Source: Rhizobium sp. P32RR-XVIII
Lineage (GTDB): Bacteria > Pseudomonadota > Alphaproteobacteria > Rhizobiales > Rhizobiaceae
Assembly: GCF_012641395.1 (NCBI RefSeq)
Contig: NZ_JABAIH010000003.1
Span: 62,001-126,000 of the forward strand
DNA length: 64,000 nucleotides
Direction of reading: 5' to 3'
The translations under genes and the position numbers were made by a program. The first letter of the stretch is position 1. The number at the start of each line of letters is the position of its first letter. Shown one piece after another: positions 9,761 through 18,061 of the stretch. A model generated the notes under the pieces. The model saw only the letters and a program-made list of their open reading frames with translations. It made no database searches and was not told the origin of the DNA.

Positions 9761-10118
9761 GCTCTAACAATCCGTGGCAGCGTCTTTGAGGTGTGTTGGT
9801 CAGTAAGGCGAATTAACCGGCAGCTCGTCTTTAGCATTTCATGCAAGCAAGCTCACTCCTAACGCTTGGTGCCGGAGTTTACCTAAGAACTCTCACAAAG
9901 GCAGTATTCCGCCCTACTTTACCGTCAGCCGCGGCTATTAAGTCTAGATAATCATCATCTACAGAATATGTCCAATTATATTTATTTGAATTATCATCTG
10001 ACTAATTTATCTAGACTTTTTTGTCTTTTGTATTATCAATAAATACAGAAATGCCGACTGCGGCGAGCGATGTCGGAGTGAGTGGAATGTTTTCTGTAGA
10101 TCTCACTGAGGAAAAGGC
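9761..10118. other. Divergent intergenic region between two glycosyltransferase genes
   Basis: About 358 bases separate the leftward ExoP operon from the rightward GT2 gene. Positions 9950-10050 are very AT-rich. It must hold promoters for both directions, but no single -35/-10 pair stands out. No small ORF with a ribosome-binding site was noticed. Confidence 0.45.
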
Positions 10119-10994
10119 ATGAGAATTGCCGTAGGTTTTGCCTCATCCAACCGCCGTCATATCTTGACCAAGACAGTTCTCGGGTTGTCGCGTCAAACAC
10201 GTCTTCCCGATCAAATTTTGATCAGCCCCGGAAAGCCGGAGGATGTCGATGAAGTGGCCCTGCGTTCATCGGAAATTCCGATTAGCGTGCTGAGCGGCCC
10301 GCCTGGCTTGCCCGCACAAAGAAACACAATCATCGAAGCATGCGATGCCGATATCGTGATTTTCTTCGATGACGATTTTTTACCGGCACCCGACTTTGTC
10401 GCACAAACTGCGCAGCTATTCGTCAAGGTACCTGGAATTGTCGTGGCGACCGGCACGGTGATCGCCGACGGTATCCTCGGCCCCGGTTGGGACTATGCCG
10501 AGGGCGAGGAAATACTCGAGCAGGCACCCACAGCCATCACGAACGAATTTGTCGACGTCCATAATGCATACGGATGCAATATGATCATCCGTATGGAGCC
10601 GGTCAGAACGAATTCTCTGCGCTTCGATGAAAATCTCCCCCTGTACGCCTGGTGGGAAGATGTCGATTTCTCACGTCAGCTGGCGCCGTTCGGGCGGATC
10701 GTCCGTGCCTCTGCTTTAAGGGGAGTACATCTCGGCTTCAAGCGCTCCGGCCGCACGCCGGGACGCAGGCTGGGCTACTCCCAGGTCGCAAATCGCGTTT
10801 ATTTGGTTCGCAAGGGGACTGTATCCTCGCGCCACGCCTGGGCCGGGATCCTGCGCAATCTGCTGGCCAACCTCGCACACGTCTTCAGGCCCGAGCCCTG
10901 GGTCGACCGGCGTGGCCGCCTTGCCGGAAATATCCGCGCGCTCCGTGATCTCGTCAAAGGCGATATTAAGCCAAGCAAGATCCTGGAGCTCTAG
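10119..10994 (+). CDS. GT2-family glycosyltransferase
   Basis: A 291-residue inverting glycosyltransferase with the GT-A fold. The N-terminus (RIAVGFASSNRRHILTKTV) is the nucleotide-binding start and the metal-binding acidic motif is FFDDDFLP around residue 88-95; WWEDVDFS further on is the usual catalytic-base ED region. A GAGGAAAAGG ribosome-binding site fits the ATG. It is a single rightward gene between leftward units and its TAG abuts the stop codon of the next gene on the other strand. It likely adds one residue of the repeat unit; donor unknown. Confidence 0.85.
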   Translation: MRIAVGFASSNRRHILTKTVLGLSRQTRLPDQILISPGKPEDVDEVALRSSEIPISVLSGPPGLPAQRNTIIEACDADIVIFFDDDFLPAPDFVAQTAQLFVKVPGIVVATGTVIADGILGPGWDYAEGEEILEQAPTAITNEFVDVHNAYGCNMIIRMEPVRTNSLRFDENLPLYAWWEDVDFSRQLAPFGRIVRASALRGVHLGFKRSGRTPGRRLGYSQVANRVYLVRKGTVSSRHAWAGILRNLLANLAHVFRPEPWVDRRGRLAGNIRALRDLVKGDIKPSKILEL

Positions 10995-11291
10995 CTAGTC
11001 AGGCCCTAGCCTTGAAGCCGAAGTGGCGCTCTCTGCCGTTGCGGCAGAAAGATCGGCAACCGTGATCCAGACCCTACCGTCGAAGGCGACCCCGCCCTTC
11101 TCAACCTTTCGGCTCGCAATCTGCTCTATGACGTCGAGATGTTCGAGACAGTCGTCGCCCCGGCTTTCGGCGGGAATCAAATGCGCGTCGCCCCATACGC
11201 AAACCACGTACCTCGTTCGTCCGTCGCCCATGATGATCAGGGTGTGATCGCCGTATTGCTTTATCTTGCCGGGCAAAGTCGAAAGCTGCAT
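10995..11291 (-). CDS. Hypothetical protein, 98 residues
   Basis: The product begins MQLSTLPGKIKQYGD and has no motif I recognise; it looks like a small soluble alpha/beta protein without membrane segments. The ATG at 11291 is preferred over upstream in-frame starts (11318, or GTG at 11360) because a perfect AGGAGG lies six bases before it. It ends exactly next to the stop codon of the convergent GT2 gene. The acetyltransferase-like gene upstream is on the same strand 87 bases away, so co-transcription is likely. Confidence 0.6.
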   Translation of the reverse strand: MQLSTLPGKIKQYGDHTLIIMGDGRTRYVVCVWGDAHLIPAESRGDDCLEHLDVIEQIASRKVEKGGVAFDGRVWITVADLSAATAESATSASRLGPD

Positions 11292-11378
11292 TCTAGCCTC
11301 CTCGAGCCAAGGCAGCATATTTCCGGCGAATGCGAGATGATCGCTGCCGCTTGAAGGCACGCCCCTGTCCCAGTCTGT

Positions 11379-12428
11379 TCAAAGCACCGGTGCGTATACG
11401 AAGCTTACGACCGACGTCGGATGGGGCGTTGCTTTCCACTGCTTACGCGAGCGCACGAGACCATCCCAAGCAGCTTGCCCGTGTTGGCGGTAATCATCAG
11501 GCCCCATGACGAACTTGCCCCGCCCTTCCCCATGTTCGAACGCTCGCGAGATCATAAGTTTTAACAGGTGCGATGAGGCGGTCGGATGTGCCCCTTCGGC
11601 TGCCGATTCCAGGTAATAGCTGTTACGGCCAAATTCGATGCCGAGATAACGCGCGATCGGCAGCGATTTATTCGCGAGGGAAACCGAAAATGTATATTTG
11701 GCGGTAGCCAACGTACGAAAGGCAGAACGAAGTACCAGACCGGCAAGGGAGGCTCTCACTCCCTTACGGCGGAAAAGCCGATAGCGCAGGAGTTGGAGGG
11801 GCAAAAGGTCGACAAAAACGCCAGCACTCCTCTGCTCGTGAACCACAAGCTGCTCGTAAGTCGCCGCCGCCTTTTTGACATTCCGCCGCGCGTTTGTACT
11901 GACGGACTTGTAGTAATCCTCGAATGTCGGCCATTGGGAAAAGTCGATTGCCTGCACATCGACACTCCGGGCGTTCAGATTGCCGACGCCGGCAAGCCCG
12001 CGAATTTCCTCGGCGCGGCATGGCGCCAGCGTCCACTCGGATCCATACTGATAACGTCCAGGTCCGAGGTACTGCAATAGTGCCTGCATGCATTCCGGCC
12101 AGAAGCTCTCAAACGCAGGCAGCAGCTGAATGGTGTCGGCAAATATGATGCGGCTTCGACCTCTTCCGACAGCACATTGGCCTATCTTGATCGGGTGCCG
12201 ACCGACCTGCAGCATGAGTTCGAAGCGTTCAAGTCTGGAAAGGACATGATGCTCAAGCTGCCAAAGACTGGTAGCGGTGAAGCTGCATCGGAACGAGGCG
12301 TCGCAGGCCTTGGCAAAATCATCCCAAGCATCACCAGACGCCGCGAATTTTCGCGCGCATACCCTGACTGGTTCGCCCGATGTCTCCGAACCTTCGAAAG
12401 CAGCGGCAGAAATCTGATACTCGAACAA
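11379..12428 (-). CDS. GNAT-superfamily acetyltransferase of the BcsL/CelD (FemAB-like) type
   Basis: A 349-residue protein matching the Acetyltransf_6 (BioF2-like/CelD) pattern: STNARRNVKKAAATYEQL is the typical helix at the start of the acyltransferase core, and the C-terminal part with YLGIEFGRNSYYLESAAEG and HLLKLMISRAFEHG is the conserved second half. Members near polysaccharide loci are thought to transfer acyl or aminoacyl groups to sugars, but substrates are mostly unproven. TTG start with AGGGGG upstream. It lies 97 bases behind an epimerase gene in a small leftward unit. Confidence 0.75.
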   Translation of the reverse strand: MFEYQISAAAFEGSETSGEPVRVCARKFAASGDAWDDFAKACDASFRCSFTATSLWQLEHHVLSRLERFELMLQVGRHPIKIGQCAVGRGRSRIIFADTIQLLPAFESFWPECMQALLQYLGPGRYQYGSEWTLAPCRAEEIRGLAGVGNLNARSVDVQAIDFSQWPTFEDYYKSVSTNARRNVKKAAATYEQLVVHEQRSAGVFVDLLPLQLLRYRLFRRKGVRASLAGLVLRSAFRTLATAKYTFSVSLANKSLPIARYLGIEFGRNSYYLESAAEGAHPTASSHLLKLMISRAFEHGEGRGKFVMGPDDYRQHGQAAWDGLVRSRKQWKATPHPTSVVSFVYAPVL

Positions 12429-12525
12429 CTACGCCCCCTACTACGCCCCAATTACCTGCGCCTGCACTTCTCCCGAATTCTTGCCACACCACGCCGGGAC
12501 TTACGCAAAATGTCCCGCTTCGTTC

Positions 12526-13485
12526 TCAGACGAAAGTGCCACCCGTTTCCTTCTCCCAGCGAGCCAGAACGGGATCGAGGGACTTTGGAAAATTGAAACT
12601 GTTCCCCTCAAGCCACTTGGGATAGATATTCGTTGACCGAACAAGCTTCGTTACTCGGTCGGGATGAATCCCAACGTTGGCCACGCTTACCGGCCTGAGC
12701 ATTGCGGCAACGACCGTGACGACGCCGCCGGGCAGCAGAAACTCACGCGTCTTCGGAAAGTAATTGCGAATAAGCGTCCCTACGATGTCTTCGAGGGTGT
12801 ATCTGTTTGGATACGCCGCGTTAAACAGGACGTAGCGTTCCGGCCGCTGATGCGCGAACGCGATCGCCTCCAGAAGATCTTCCACGTAAATGCACGCTTT
12901 GACCGTATCCTTGCGGCCCGGATAGACAAAAAATCCCTTCCGCAAGAGTTTCGCGAGACGCGTGAAATTGCCGTCTTCTCCGGGCCCGAACACCACCGCC
13001 GGCCGAACGACGGTCAGCTTCCTGGCCTCATTGCGATGAAGCCAGTCTTCATGGACATGTTCAGCAAGGAGCTTGGAATAGCCGTAGGCGGAAACCGGGG
13101 CCGGAATGCTGTCTTCTGTTTTGATATCCTCGCTTGGGCCGTAGACCGAGATTGAACTGGTGAACACGATCTCGTCGACGCGGCAGCGCTCCGCAAGTTT
13201 TGTAACCTGCAGTGCGCCATTGATGTTGGTGTCATAATACTCATGGGTGGGATGCCCGGGCGTCGTGTGAACGGCCGCCAAATTGTAAAAGCGGCTAATC
13301 GGGCCCTCGAGCGCGAGATCGGACAGGTCGCGCACGTCAGCAAGCCTGTAGTCTACTCCGTCGAAGACGTGGCGCGGCGGCATCTTATCGACCGAAATGA
13401 CATGATCGCCAGCCGCCGCGAGATGGCGGATGAGGTGTGTTCCGATAAATCCCGATCCACCGAAAACAACATGCCTTTGCTGCAT
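12526..13485 (-). CDS. NAD-dependent epimerase/dehydratase (extended SDR)
   Basis: A 319-residue extended short-chain dehydrogenase. The NAD-binding GGSGFIG motif lies at the N-terminus after HVVF, and the catalytic pair is YGYSK (YxxxK) near residue 133, with a serine-rich TSSISVYG before it. This family epimerises or dehydrates nucleotide sugars such as UDP-glucose; the exact substrate is not readable. The ATG at 13485 is preferred (GAGG six bases upstream), with a GTG one codon earlier. It leads a small unit with the acetyltransferase-like and 98-residue genes. Confidence 0.85.
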   Translation of the reverse strand: MQQRHVVFGGSGFIGTHLIRHLAAAGDHVISVDKMPPRHVFDGVDYRLADVRDLSDLALEGPISRFYNLAAVHTTPGHPTHEYYDTNINGALQVTKLAERCRVDEIVFTSSISVYGPSEDIKTEDSIPAPVSAYGYSKLLAEHVHEDWLHRNEARKLTVVRPAVVFGPGEDGNFTRLAKLLRKGFFVYPGRKDTVKACIYVEDLLEAIAFAHQRPERYVLFNAAYPNRYTLEDIVGTLIRNYFPKTREFLLPGGVVTVVAAMLRPVSVANVGIHPDRVTKLVRSTNIYPKWLEGNSFNFPKSLDPVLARWEKETGGTFV

Positions 13486-13975
13486 CACCTACCTCGATCC
13501 CGTTTATCTTCAGGATTCATGCGAGTAATGCCCCGCATAAAGACCAACCGAGTACTAATCTCGAGCGAGACGCCTGGCGGATAATTAATTGTTAATACAA
13601 TACCGGTTGAAAGGAAAGTAGTATAGATGCTTTTTGGTTAAGTAGGCTAAAGTTCAGGATTTGGTTCCTAAATTTTTTTCATCTACAAGACTTCATAACA
13701 AGATCTGCAATCACTTTCCTTGAAACAAACGCATCGACGTTTTCTAAGTTCTTTTAAGCTGCTCTATTATCGTTGAAATATATAAAACACGCGGATCAAC
13801 GGCTTGAAACTCGCCCGACGGCCTTGGATACCGTCTTTATTTTTACATACATAAAGACGCGAGATACTCGAAGAACCCGGCCGAGTGAGTGCCGAGTACA
13901 TCGAACTAAACAACTCGCTAATTAAGTCCGAGGTTAGGGAGATGGCATTTACACAGCTGCGGCCGGCCCGCCCTA
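13486..13975. other. Gene-free AT-rich stretch
   Basis: About 490 bases upstream of the epimerase gene, AT-rich from about 13570 to 13860. It probably holds the epimerase promoter. Nothing else was recognised. A rightward frame across its end has no ribosome-binding site and overlaps the better-supported leftward small gene. Confidence 0.4.
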
Positions 13976-14176
13976 TCAGGCGTCGTCCTGGAAATCAGGA
14001 TAGACATCCGGCTGGAATATGGCCACGATCGCGATGGCAAGGAGAATTGGTGTCGCCAAGATCCGCAGTGCGCGTCCCGACCGGCTGCGCAATGACTCCA
14101 TCAGCGGATGTCTCTGCGGGACATTCTCTTCACTGGAGTGGTGGTGCGCGGCCGATTGATGTTTGGCAGAGGACAC
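13976..14176 (-). CDS. Small membrane protein, hypothetical
   Basis: A 66-residue product with a His/Ser-rich, charged N-terminal half and one clear membrane segment (ILATPILLAIAIVAIF, about residues 39-54), then a short acidic tail. The GTG start has AGGAG seven bases upstream, which is the main support for it being a gene. No family was recognised. It stands alone between two long intergenic regions inside the polysaccharide locus, so a role in envelope assembly is possible but unproven. Confidence 0.5.
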   Translation of the reverse strand: MSSAKHQSAAHHHSSEENVPQRHPLMESLRSRSGRALRILATPILLAIAIVAIFQPDVYPDFQDDA

Positions 14177-14738
14177 TCTCGAACTCCTGATTGGAGTTGC
14201 AAGAGTATGGGGCCGGGCCTCTACCGCAAGCGCTGCCGGAAAACGTGGTTACCAGCATCTTGCCATTCCCCGATTCACTGTAAAATCTAACATCTATATT
14301 GCCCACCGTTTCTTAAAAACCGGCAACATCTCAGTTATACAAGAATTGACGATATAATCTCTAACGGCACTGACCGTCATGATTGTCACAAATTTCATGT
14401 ACATAGGATCAGGTTACATACCACTTTCACTGTAGTAAAAAGTTACTACGATCTCCCGTTGACTAAAATAATGCTGTATGCACTATTATTACAAATGCTA
14501 CCAGTTACCCCATTTTTATTTGAAGATGGAAAATGGTGTTGGCTATATCTTTTCGACTGACATTGCAGTGCGTTGGGAGTCGTTGCGTCATGACTGCTGT
14601 AGTCGCCTTCATCGAACAGTTTTCTCACTTGAATGACGTAGCGTGTACTAATGGTCTTCCCCCGCAAACACCGGGGAGCGGCGGCACGTCGATGGATGCT
14701 TGCATTTTCACACTTGAGGGCTCGGGAGTTCGGTAACG
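14177..14738. other. Long intergenic region with a possible rightward promoter
   Basis: About 560 bases between the small membrane protein gene and the sugar-nucleotide operon. A TTGACT at 14459-14464 is followed after 19 bases by TATTAT, or after 17 by ACTATT, giving a possible sigma-70 promoter for the operon about 250 bases further on. The spacing is not ideal, so this is only a candidate. Confidence 0.3.
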
Positions 14739-15806
14739 ATGAGAATATTGATCATTGGCAATATGGGTTACGTTGGGCCGGTCGTCGCAAAGTACCTGCG
14801 CACGGCGCGTCCTGATGCCGTCATTCACGGGTTTGACAATGCGTACTTCGCCCACTGCCTAACCGGCGTGACGGTGCTTCCCGAACGAAGCCTTGACGAG
14901 CAGTTTTATGGTGACGTCCGAGCGATCAGCAAGGACATGCTGAAAGGGTATGATGCCGTTATTCAGCTCGCCGCCATTTCAAACGATCCGATGGGAAACC
15001 AGTTCGAGGCTGTGACCAAGGAAATCAATCAGGATTCCGCGGTTATGGTGGCCGGATATGCGGCAGAGGCTGGCGTGAAGAACTTCGTGTTCGCGTCCTC
15101 GTGCAGTGTCTATGGCATCGCGCAAGGCGGGCCGCGCAAGGAGACCGACGAGCTCAATCCGATTACCGCCTATGCCAAGTCGAAGATCGGTACGGAAAAA
15201 GAGCTGGAAAATCTCCAGACGGATATGGTCATCACGTCCCTGAGGTTCGCCACGGCGTGTGGGATGTCAGACCGGCTGCGTCTGGACCTCGTGCTCAATG
15301 ATTACGTCGCCTGCGCTCTGACTCGCGGCGAGATTACCGTTCTTTCGGATGGTACGCCTTGGCGGCCGATGATCGATGTTGCCGACATGGCGCGCGCCAT
15401 GGACTGGGCGATCGACCGCGCGGCAGAAAACGGCGGACGTTATCTCGCGGTGAATGCCGGCTCGAACCGAAGCAACTATCAAGTCAAGGATTTGGCAGAG
15501 GCAGTCGCCGCGGCGGTTCCTGGAACAAGGATTTCAATCAATCACAAGGCGCCGGTTGATAGCCGCTCGTACCAGGCTGATTTCAGCCTGTACGAGAGGC
15601 TCGCGCCATCGCACCAGCCTGTGGTCGATCTAAATCAGTCCGTGCAAAATCTCATCGCCGGGCTGACACGCATGAACTTCCGGGACGGCGACTTCCGAAG
15701 CTCCAATCTGATCCGTCTCGTTGTTCTGCAAGGGCATATCACCAGCGAACGTCTCAACCGTGACCTGGAGTGGCAAAACGTCGAGACCGTGAGAGCGGCT
15801 CAATAA
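14739..15806 (+). CDS. NAD-dependent epimerase/dehydratase (extended SDR)
   Basis: A 355-residue extended SDR. The N-terminal MRILIIGNMGYVGPVVAKYL holds a GxxGxxG NAD site (GNMGYVG), FASSCSVYG precedes the catalytic YAKSK near residue 147. It acts on a nucleotide sugar in the cytoplasm. Being first in an operon with a glucose-1-phosphate cytidylyltransferase (21 bases downstream), it may act on a CDP-sugar, but it is not an obvious CDP-glucose 4,6-dehydratase by eye. A GGGAG ribosome-binding site is ten bases before the ATG. Confidence 0.85.
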   Translation: MRILIIGNMGYVGPVVAKYLRTARPDAVIHGFDNAYFAHCLTGVTVLPERSLDEQFYGDVRAISKDMLKGYDAVIQLAAISNDPMGNQFEAVTKEINQDSAVMVAGYAAEAGVKNFVFASSCSVYGIAQGGPRKETDELNPITAYAKSKIGTEKELENLQTDMVITSLRFATACGMSDRLRLDLVLNDYVACALTRGEITVLSDGTPWRPMIDVADMARAMDWAIDRAAENGGRYLAVNAGSNRSNYQVKDLAEAVAAAVPGTRISINHKAPVDSRSYQADFSLYERLAPSHQPVVDLNQSVQNLIAGLTRMNFRDGDFRSSNLIRLVVLQGHITSERLNRDLEWQNVETVRAAQ

Positions 15807-15827
15807 GTGGCGTAGAGGGGTGGGGTT

Positions 15828-16607
15828 ATGGTGAAGGTCGCAATGCTGGCCGGCGGGTTCGGCACGAGGCTCAGTGAAGAAACATCCATCCGGCCGAAGC
15901 CGATGGCGGAAATCGGCGGCAAGCCGATCCTATGGCACATCATGAAGATCTATAGCTACTATGGCTACAATGACTTCGTCGTGCTTGGCGGCTACAAGGT
16001 CGACTACATCCGGGATTATTTCCTGAGGTACTACGCCAGCATCACTGATTTCACGATCGACCTCGCGACAGGCAGCGTCGAATGGCTTGAGGCGAAAGCG
16101 GAGAAGTGGAAGGTCACGGTCATTGACACCGGGATCGAGACCCTGACGGCCGGCCGCATAAAGCGGGCTCGAAAGTATCTCGGCGAAGACACTTTCATGC
16201 TGACCTATGGGGACGGCGTGTCGGACGTCAACATCCACGATCTTTTCGCCTTCCATAAGCAGCAGGGCAAGTGGTGCACCTTGACGGCGGTGTCGCAGCC
16301 GGGGCGCTACGGCGTGCTTCGTCTATCCGAGCATGGAACACATGTTGAGGCGTTCCGGGAAAAGGGCGCCACGGATGGCGGCATGATCAACGGTGGCTTC
16401 TTCGTCTGTGAACCAGAGGTCTTCGACGTTATCGATGGCGATCATCAGATGTGGGAAGACGATCCAATGTCTCGCATGATCGAGGCAGGCCAGCTCGCGA
16501 GCTTCCGCCACACTGGCTACTGGGCAAGCATGGATACCCTCCGGGACAAAATGGCCTTGGAGGCGAAATGGCAAAGCGGAGCGCCATGGAAGGTATGGCG
16601 CGACTAG
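15828..16607 (+). CDS. rfbF: Glucose-1-phosphate cytidylyltransferase
   Basis: A 259-residue sugar nucleotidyltransferase making CDP-glucose from CTP and glucose-1-phosphate, the entry step to 3,6-dideoxyhexoses and related sugars. The nucleotide-binding signature is GGFGTRLSEETSIRPKPM at residues 9-26, with the family-specific SYYGYNDFVVLGGYK and LTYGDGVSDV. Length and sequence fit RfbF closely. GAGGGGTGGGG precedes the ATG. The usual partner RfbG (CDP-glucose 4,6-dehydratase) is not seen in this window; the flanking SDR and SAF-domain oxidoreductase are the candidates for the next steps. Confidence 0.93.
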   Translation: MVKVAMLAGGFGTRLSEETSIRPKPMAEIGGKPILWHIMKIYSYYGYNDFVVLGGYKVDYIRDYFLRYYASITDFTIDLATGSVEWLEAKAEKWKVTVIDTGIETLTAGRIKRARKYLGEDTFMLTYGDGVSDVNIHDLFAFHKQQGKWCTLTAVSQPGRYGVLRLSEHGTHVEAFREKGATDGGMINGGFFVCEPEVFDVIDGDHQMWEDDPMSRMIEAGQLASFRHTGYWASMDTLRDKMALEAKWQSGAPWKVWRD

Positions 16608-16638
16608 GTCAGAAATTGCAGGCTGGGGATCAAGTGTC

Positions 16639-17985
16639 ATGATTATCGTTGATAACGCTCTAAAAAGACGTGAGGCCGAAAACCGTCCGGTCCTTGTGGG
16701 CATGGTCGGCGCAGGTGTCCAGGGGAAGGCGATTACCCGGACGATCGTGAATTCCACGCCAGGCATGCGCATGGCGGCGATTTACAATCGCACGATAGAA
16801 CATGCTGAGGAAGCCTTCACCGATCTTGGCATCGAGCCGGTCCGGTGCGAGACGCAAGCTGAGCTCGACGCGGCGATTGCCGCCGGGACGCCAGCCATCA
16901 CGACCAATGCCGACTTCATAGCCAACGCGGCGGGCCTTGATGCCTTCGTTGAGGCCACCGGTTCGATGGAATTTGCCGCAAGGGCGGTCATTGCGGCAAT
17001 CAACGCCGGCAAACACATCGTACAAGTCAATGCTGAACTCGACGGAACGATCGGACCGATCCTCAAGAAAAAAGCGGACGAGCGGGGTGTCGTCTACACG
17101 GCGGCCGATGGTGATCAGCCCGGTGCGCAGATGAACCTTGTTCGATATGTCGAAGGGATCGGCTTGAAAGCTGTGCTGTGCGGAAACATCAAGGGGCTTT
17201 ACGATCCGTACCGGACGCCTGCGACGCAGGCCGGATTTGCCGCTAAATGGGGACTGAAGGCGGCTATGGTGACGTCGTTCGCCGACGGCACGAAGATTTC
17301 TTTCGAACAGGCGGTCATTGCCAACGGAACCGGCATGAAGGTCGCGAAGCGCGGCATGATCGGGCCGGATTTTTCCGGCGGCGATCCCTATAAGCCGCTC
17401 GTGCCGTTGGAAGAAACGATTTCGGGTTTCAGTGAGTACCTCGACCACATAGGCGATGGACCGGGCTACGTCGATTACGTCATGGGCGCGCGCCCGGGGC
17501 CTGGGGTCTTTGTGTTGGCTAAACAGACCGATGGCGATCAAAAGCAGGCGCACTTCCTCAATTACTACAAGATGGGCCCAGGCCCTTACTACTGCTTCTA
17601 CGCGCCCTATCATCTCTGCCATTTCGAGGTGCCGGGCTCGATCGCCCGCGCTGTGCTCTTCGAGGATCCGACTTTGGCACCGAAAGCAGGCCCGAGTGTT
17701 GGAATAGTCGCGCTGGCCAAGAAGGATCTTATGCCCGGCGACCTCATTGACGAATTCGGCGGTTACGCGGCCTACGGCATGTTGGAAAACATCGAAACGG
17801 TCCGCTCCGAAGAGCTTATTCCGATTGGTCTGGCAATTGGATGTACGGTAAATAAGTTTATTCCGAAGGATCAGCCCTTGACCTTCGCCGACATCGACAG
17901 GCCCGAAGGACGTCTGATCGATCAGCTCTATGCGGAGCAGGACGCAGTGTTCTTCCCGCAGCCGGTCATGCAGGCGGCAGAGTGA
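16639..17985 (+). CDS. SAF-domain NAD(P)-dependent oxidoreductase (homoserine-dehydrogenase-like)
   Basis: A 448-residue protein. The N-terminal Rossmann domain (VGMVGAGVQGKAITRTIV, residues 19-36) resembles homoserine dehydrogenase and Gfo/Idh-type enzymes; VEATGSMEFAARAVIAAI is the second part of the cofactor fold. The C-terminal part (about 340-440: LAKKDLMPGDLIDEFGG, IPIGLAIGCTVNKFIPKD) is a SAF domain as in sialic acid synthases and antifreeze proteins. Proteins of this layout sit in rhizobial polysaccharide and sugar clusters, but their reaction is not established to my knowledge. It lies 31 bases behind rfbF and is followed at once by a strong terminator. Confidence 0.8.
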   Translation: MIIVDNALKRREAENRPVLVGMVGAGVQGKAITRTIVNSTPGMRMAAIYNRTIEHAEEAFTDLGIEPVRCETQAELDAAIAAGTPAITTNADFIANAAGLDAFVEATGSMEFAARAVIAAINAGKHIVQVNAELDGTIGPILKKKADERGVVYTAADGDQPGAQMNLVRYVEGIGLKAVLCGNIKGLYDPYRTPATQAGFAAKWGLKAAMVTSFADGTKISFEQAVIANGTGMKVAKRGMIGPDFSGGDPYKPLVPLEETISGFSEYLDHIGDGPGYVDYVMGARPGPGVFVLAKQTDGDQKQAHFLNYYKMGPGPYYCFYAPYHLCHFEVPGSIARAVLFEDPTLAPKAGPSVGIVALAKKDLMPGDLIDEFGGYAAYGMLENIETVRSEELIPIGLAIGCTVNKFIPKDQPLTFADIDRPEGRLIDQLYAEQDAVFFPQPVMQAAE

Positions 17986-17993
17986 ATTGGACA

Positions 17994-18030
17994 GAGGGCT
18001 CGTCGCGATCGTGCGACGAGCCCTCGTTTC
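17994..18030 (+). terminator. Rho-independent terminator after the rfbF operon
   Basis: A perfect 13-bp stem, GAGGGCTCGTCGC pairing with GCGACGAGCCCTC, with a six-base GATCGT loop and a GTTTCTG tail, starting 9 bases after the stop of the SAF-domain gene. The next gene starts only 32 bases beyond, so it either has its own promoter or depends on read-through. Confidence 0.8.
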
Positions 18031-18061
18031 TGAAGTATATACTGGTGAAGGTGAGGAGCAT

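Noticed and set aside
13885..14190. Rightward frame of 101 codons
   Set aside because: No ribosome-binding site or motif; the leftward 66-residue frame with AGGAG and a membrane helix is better supported.
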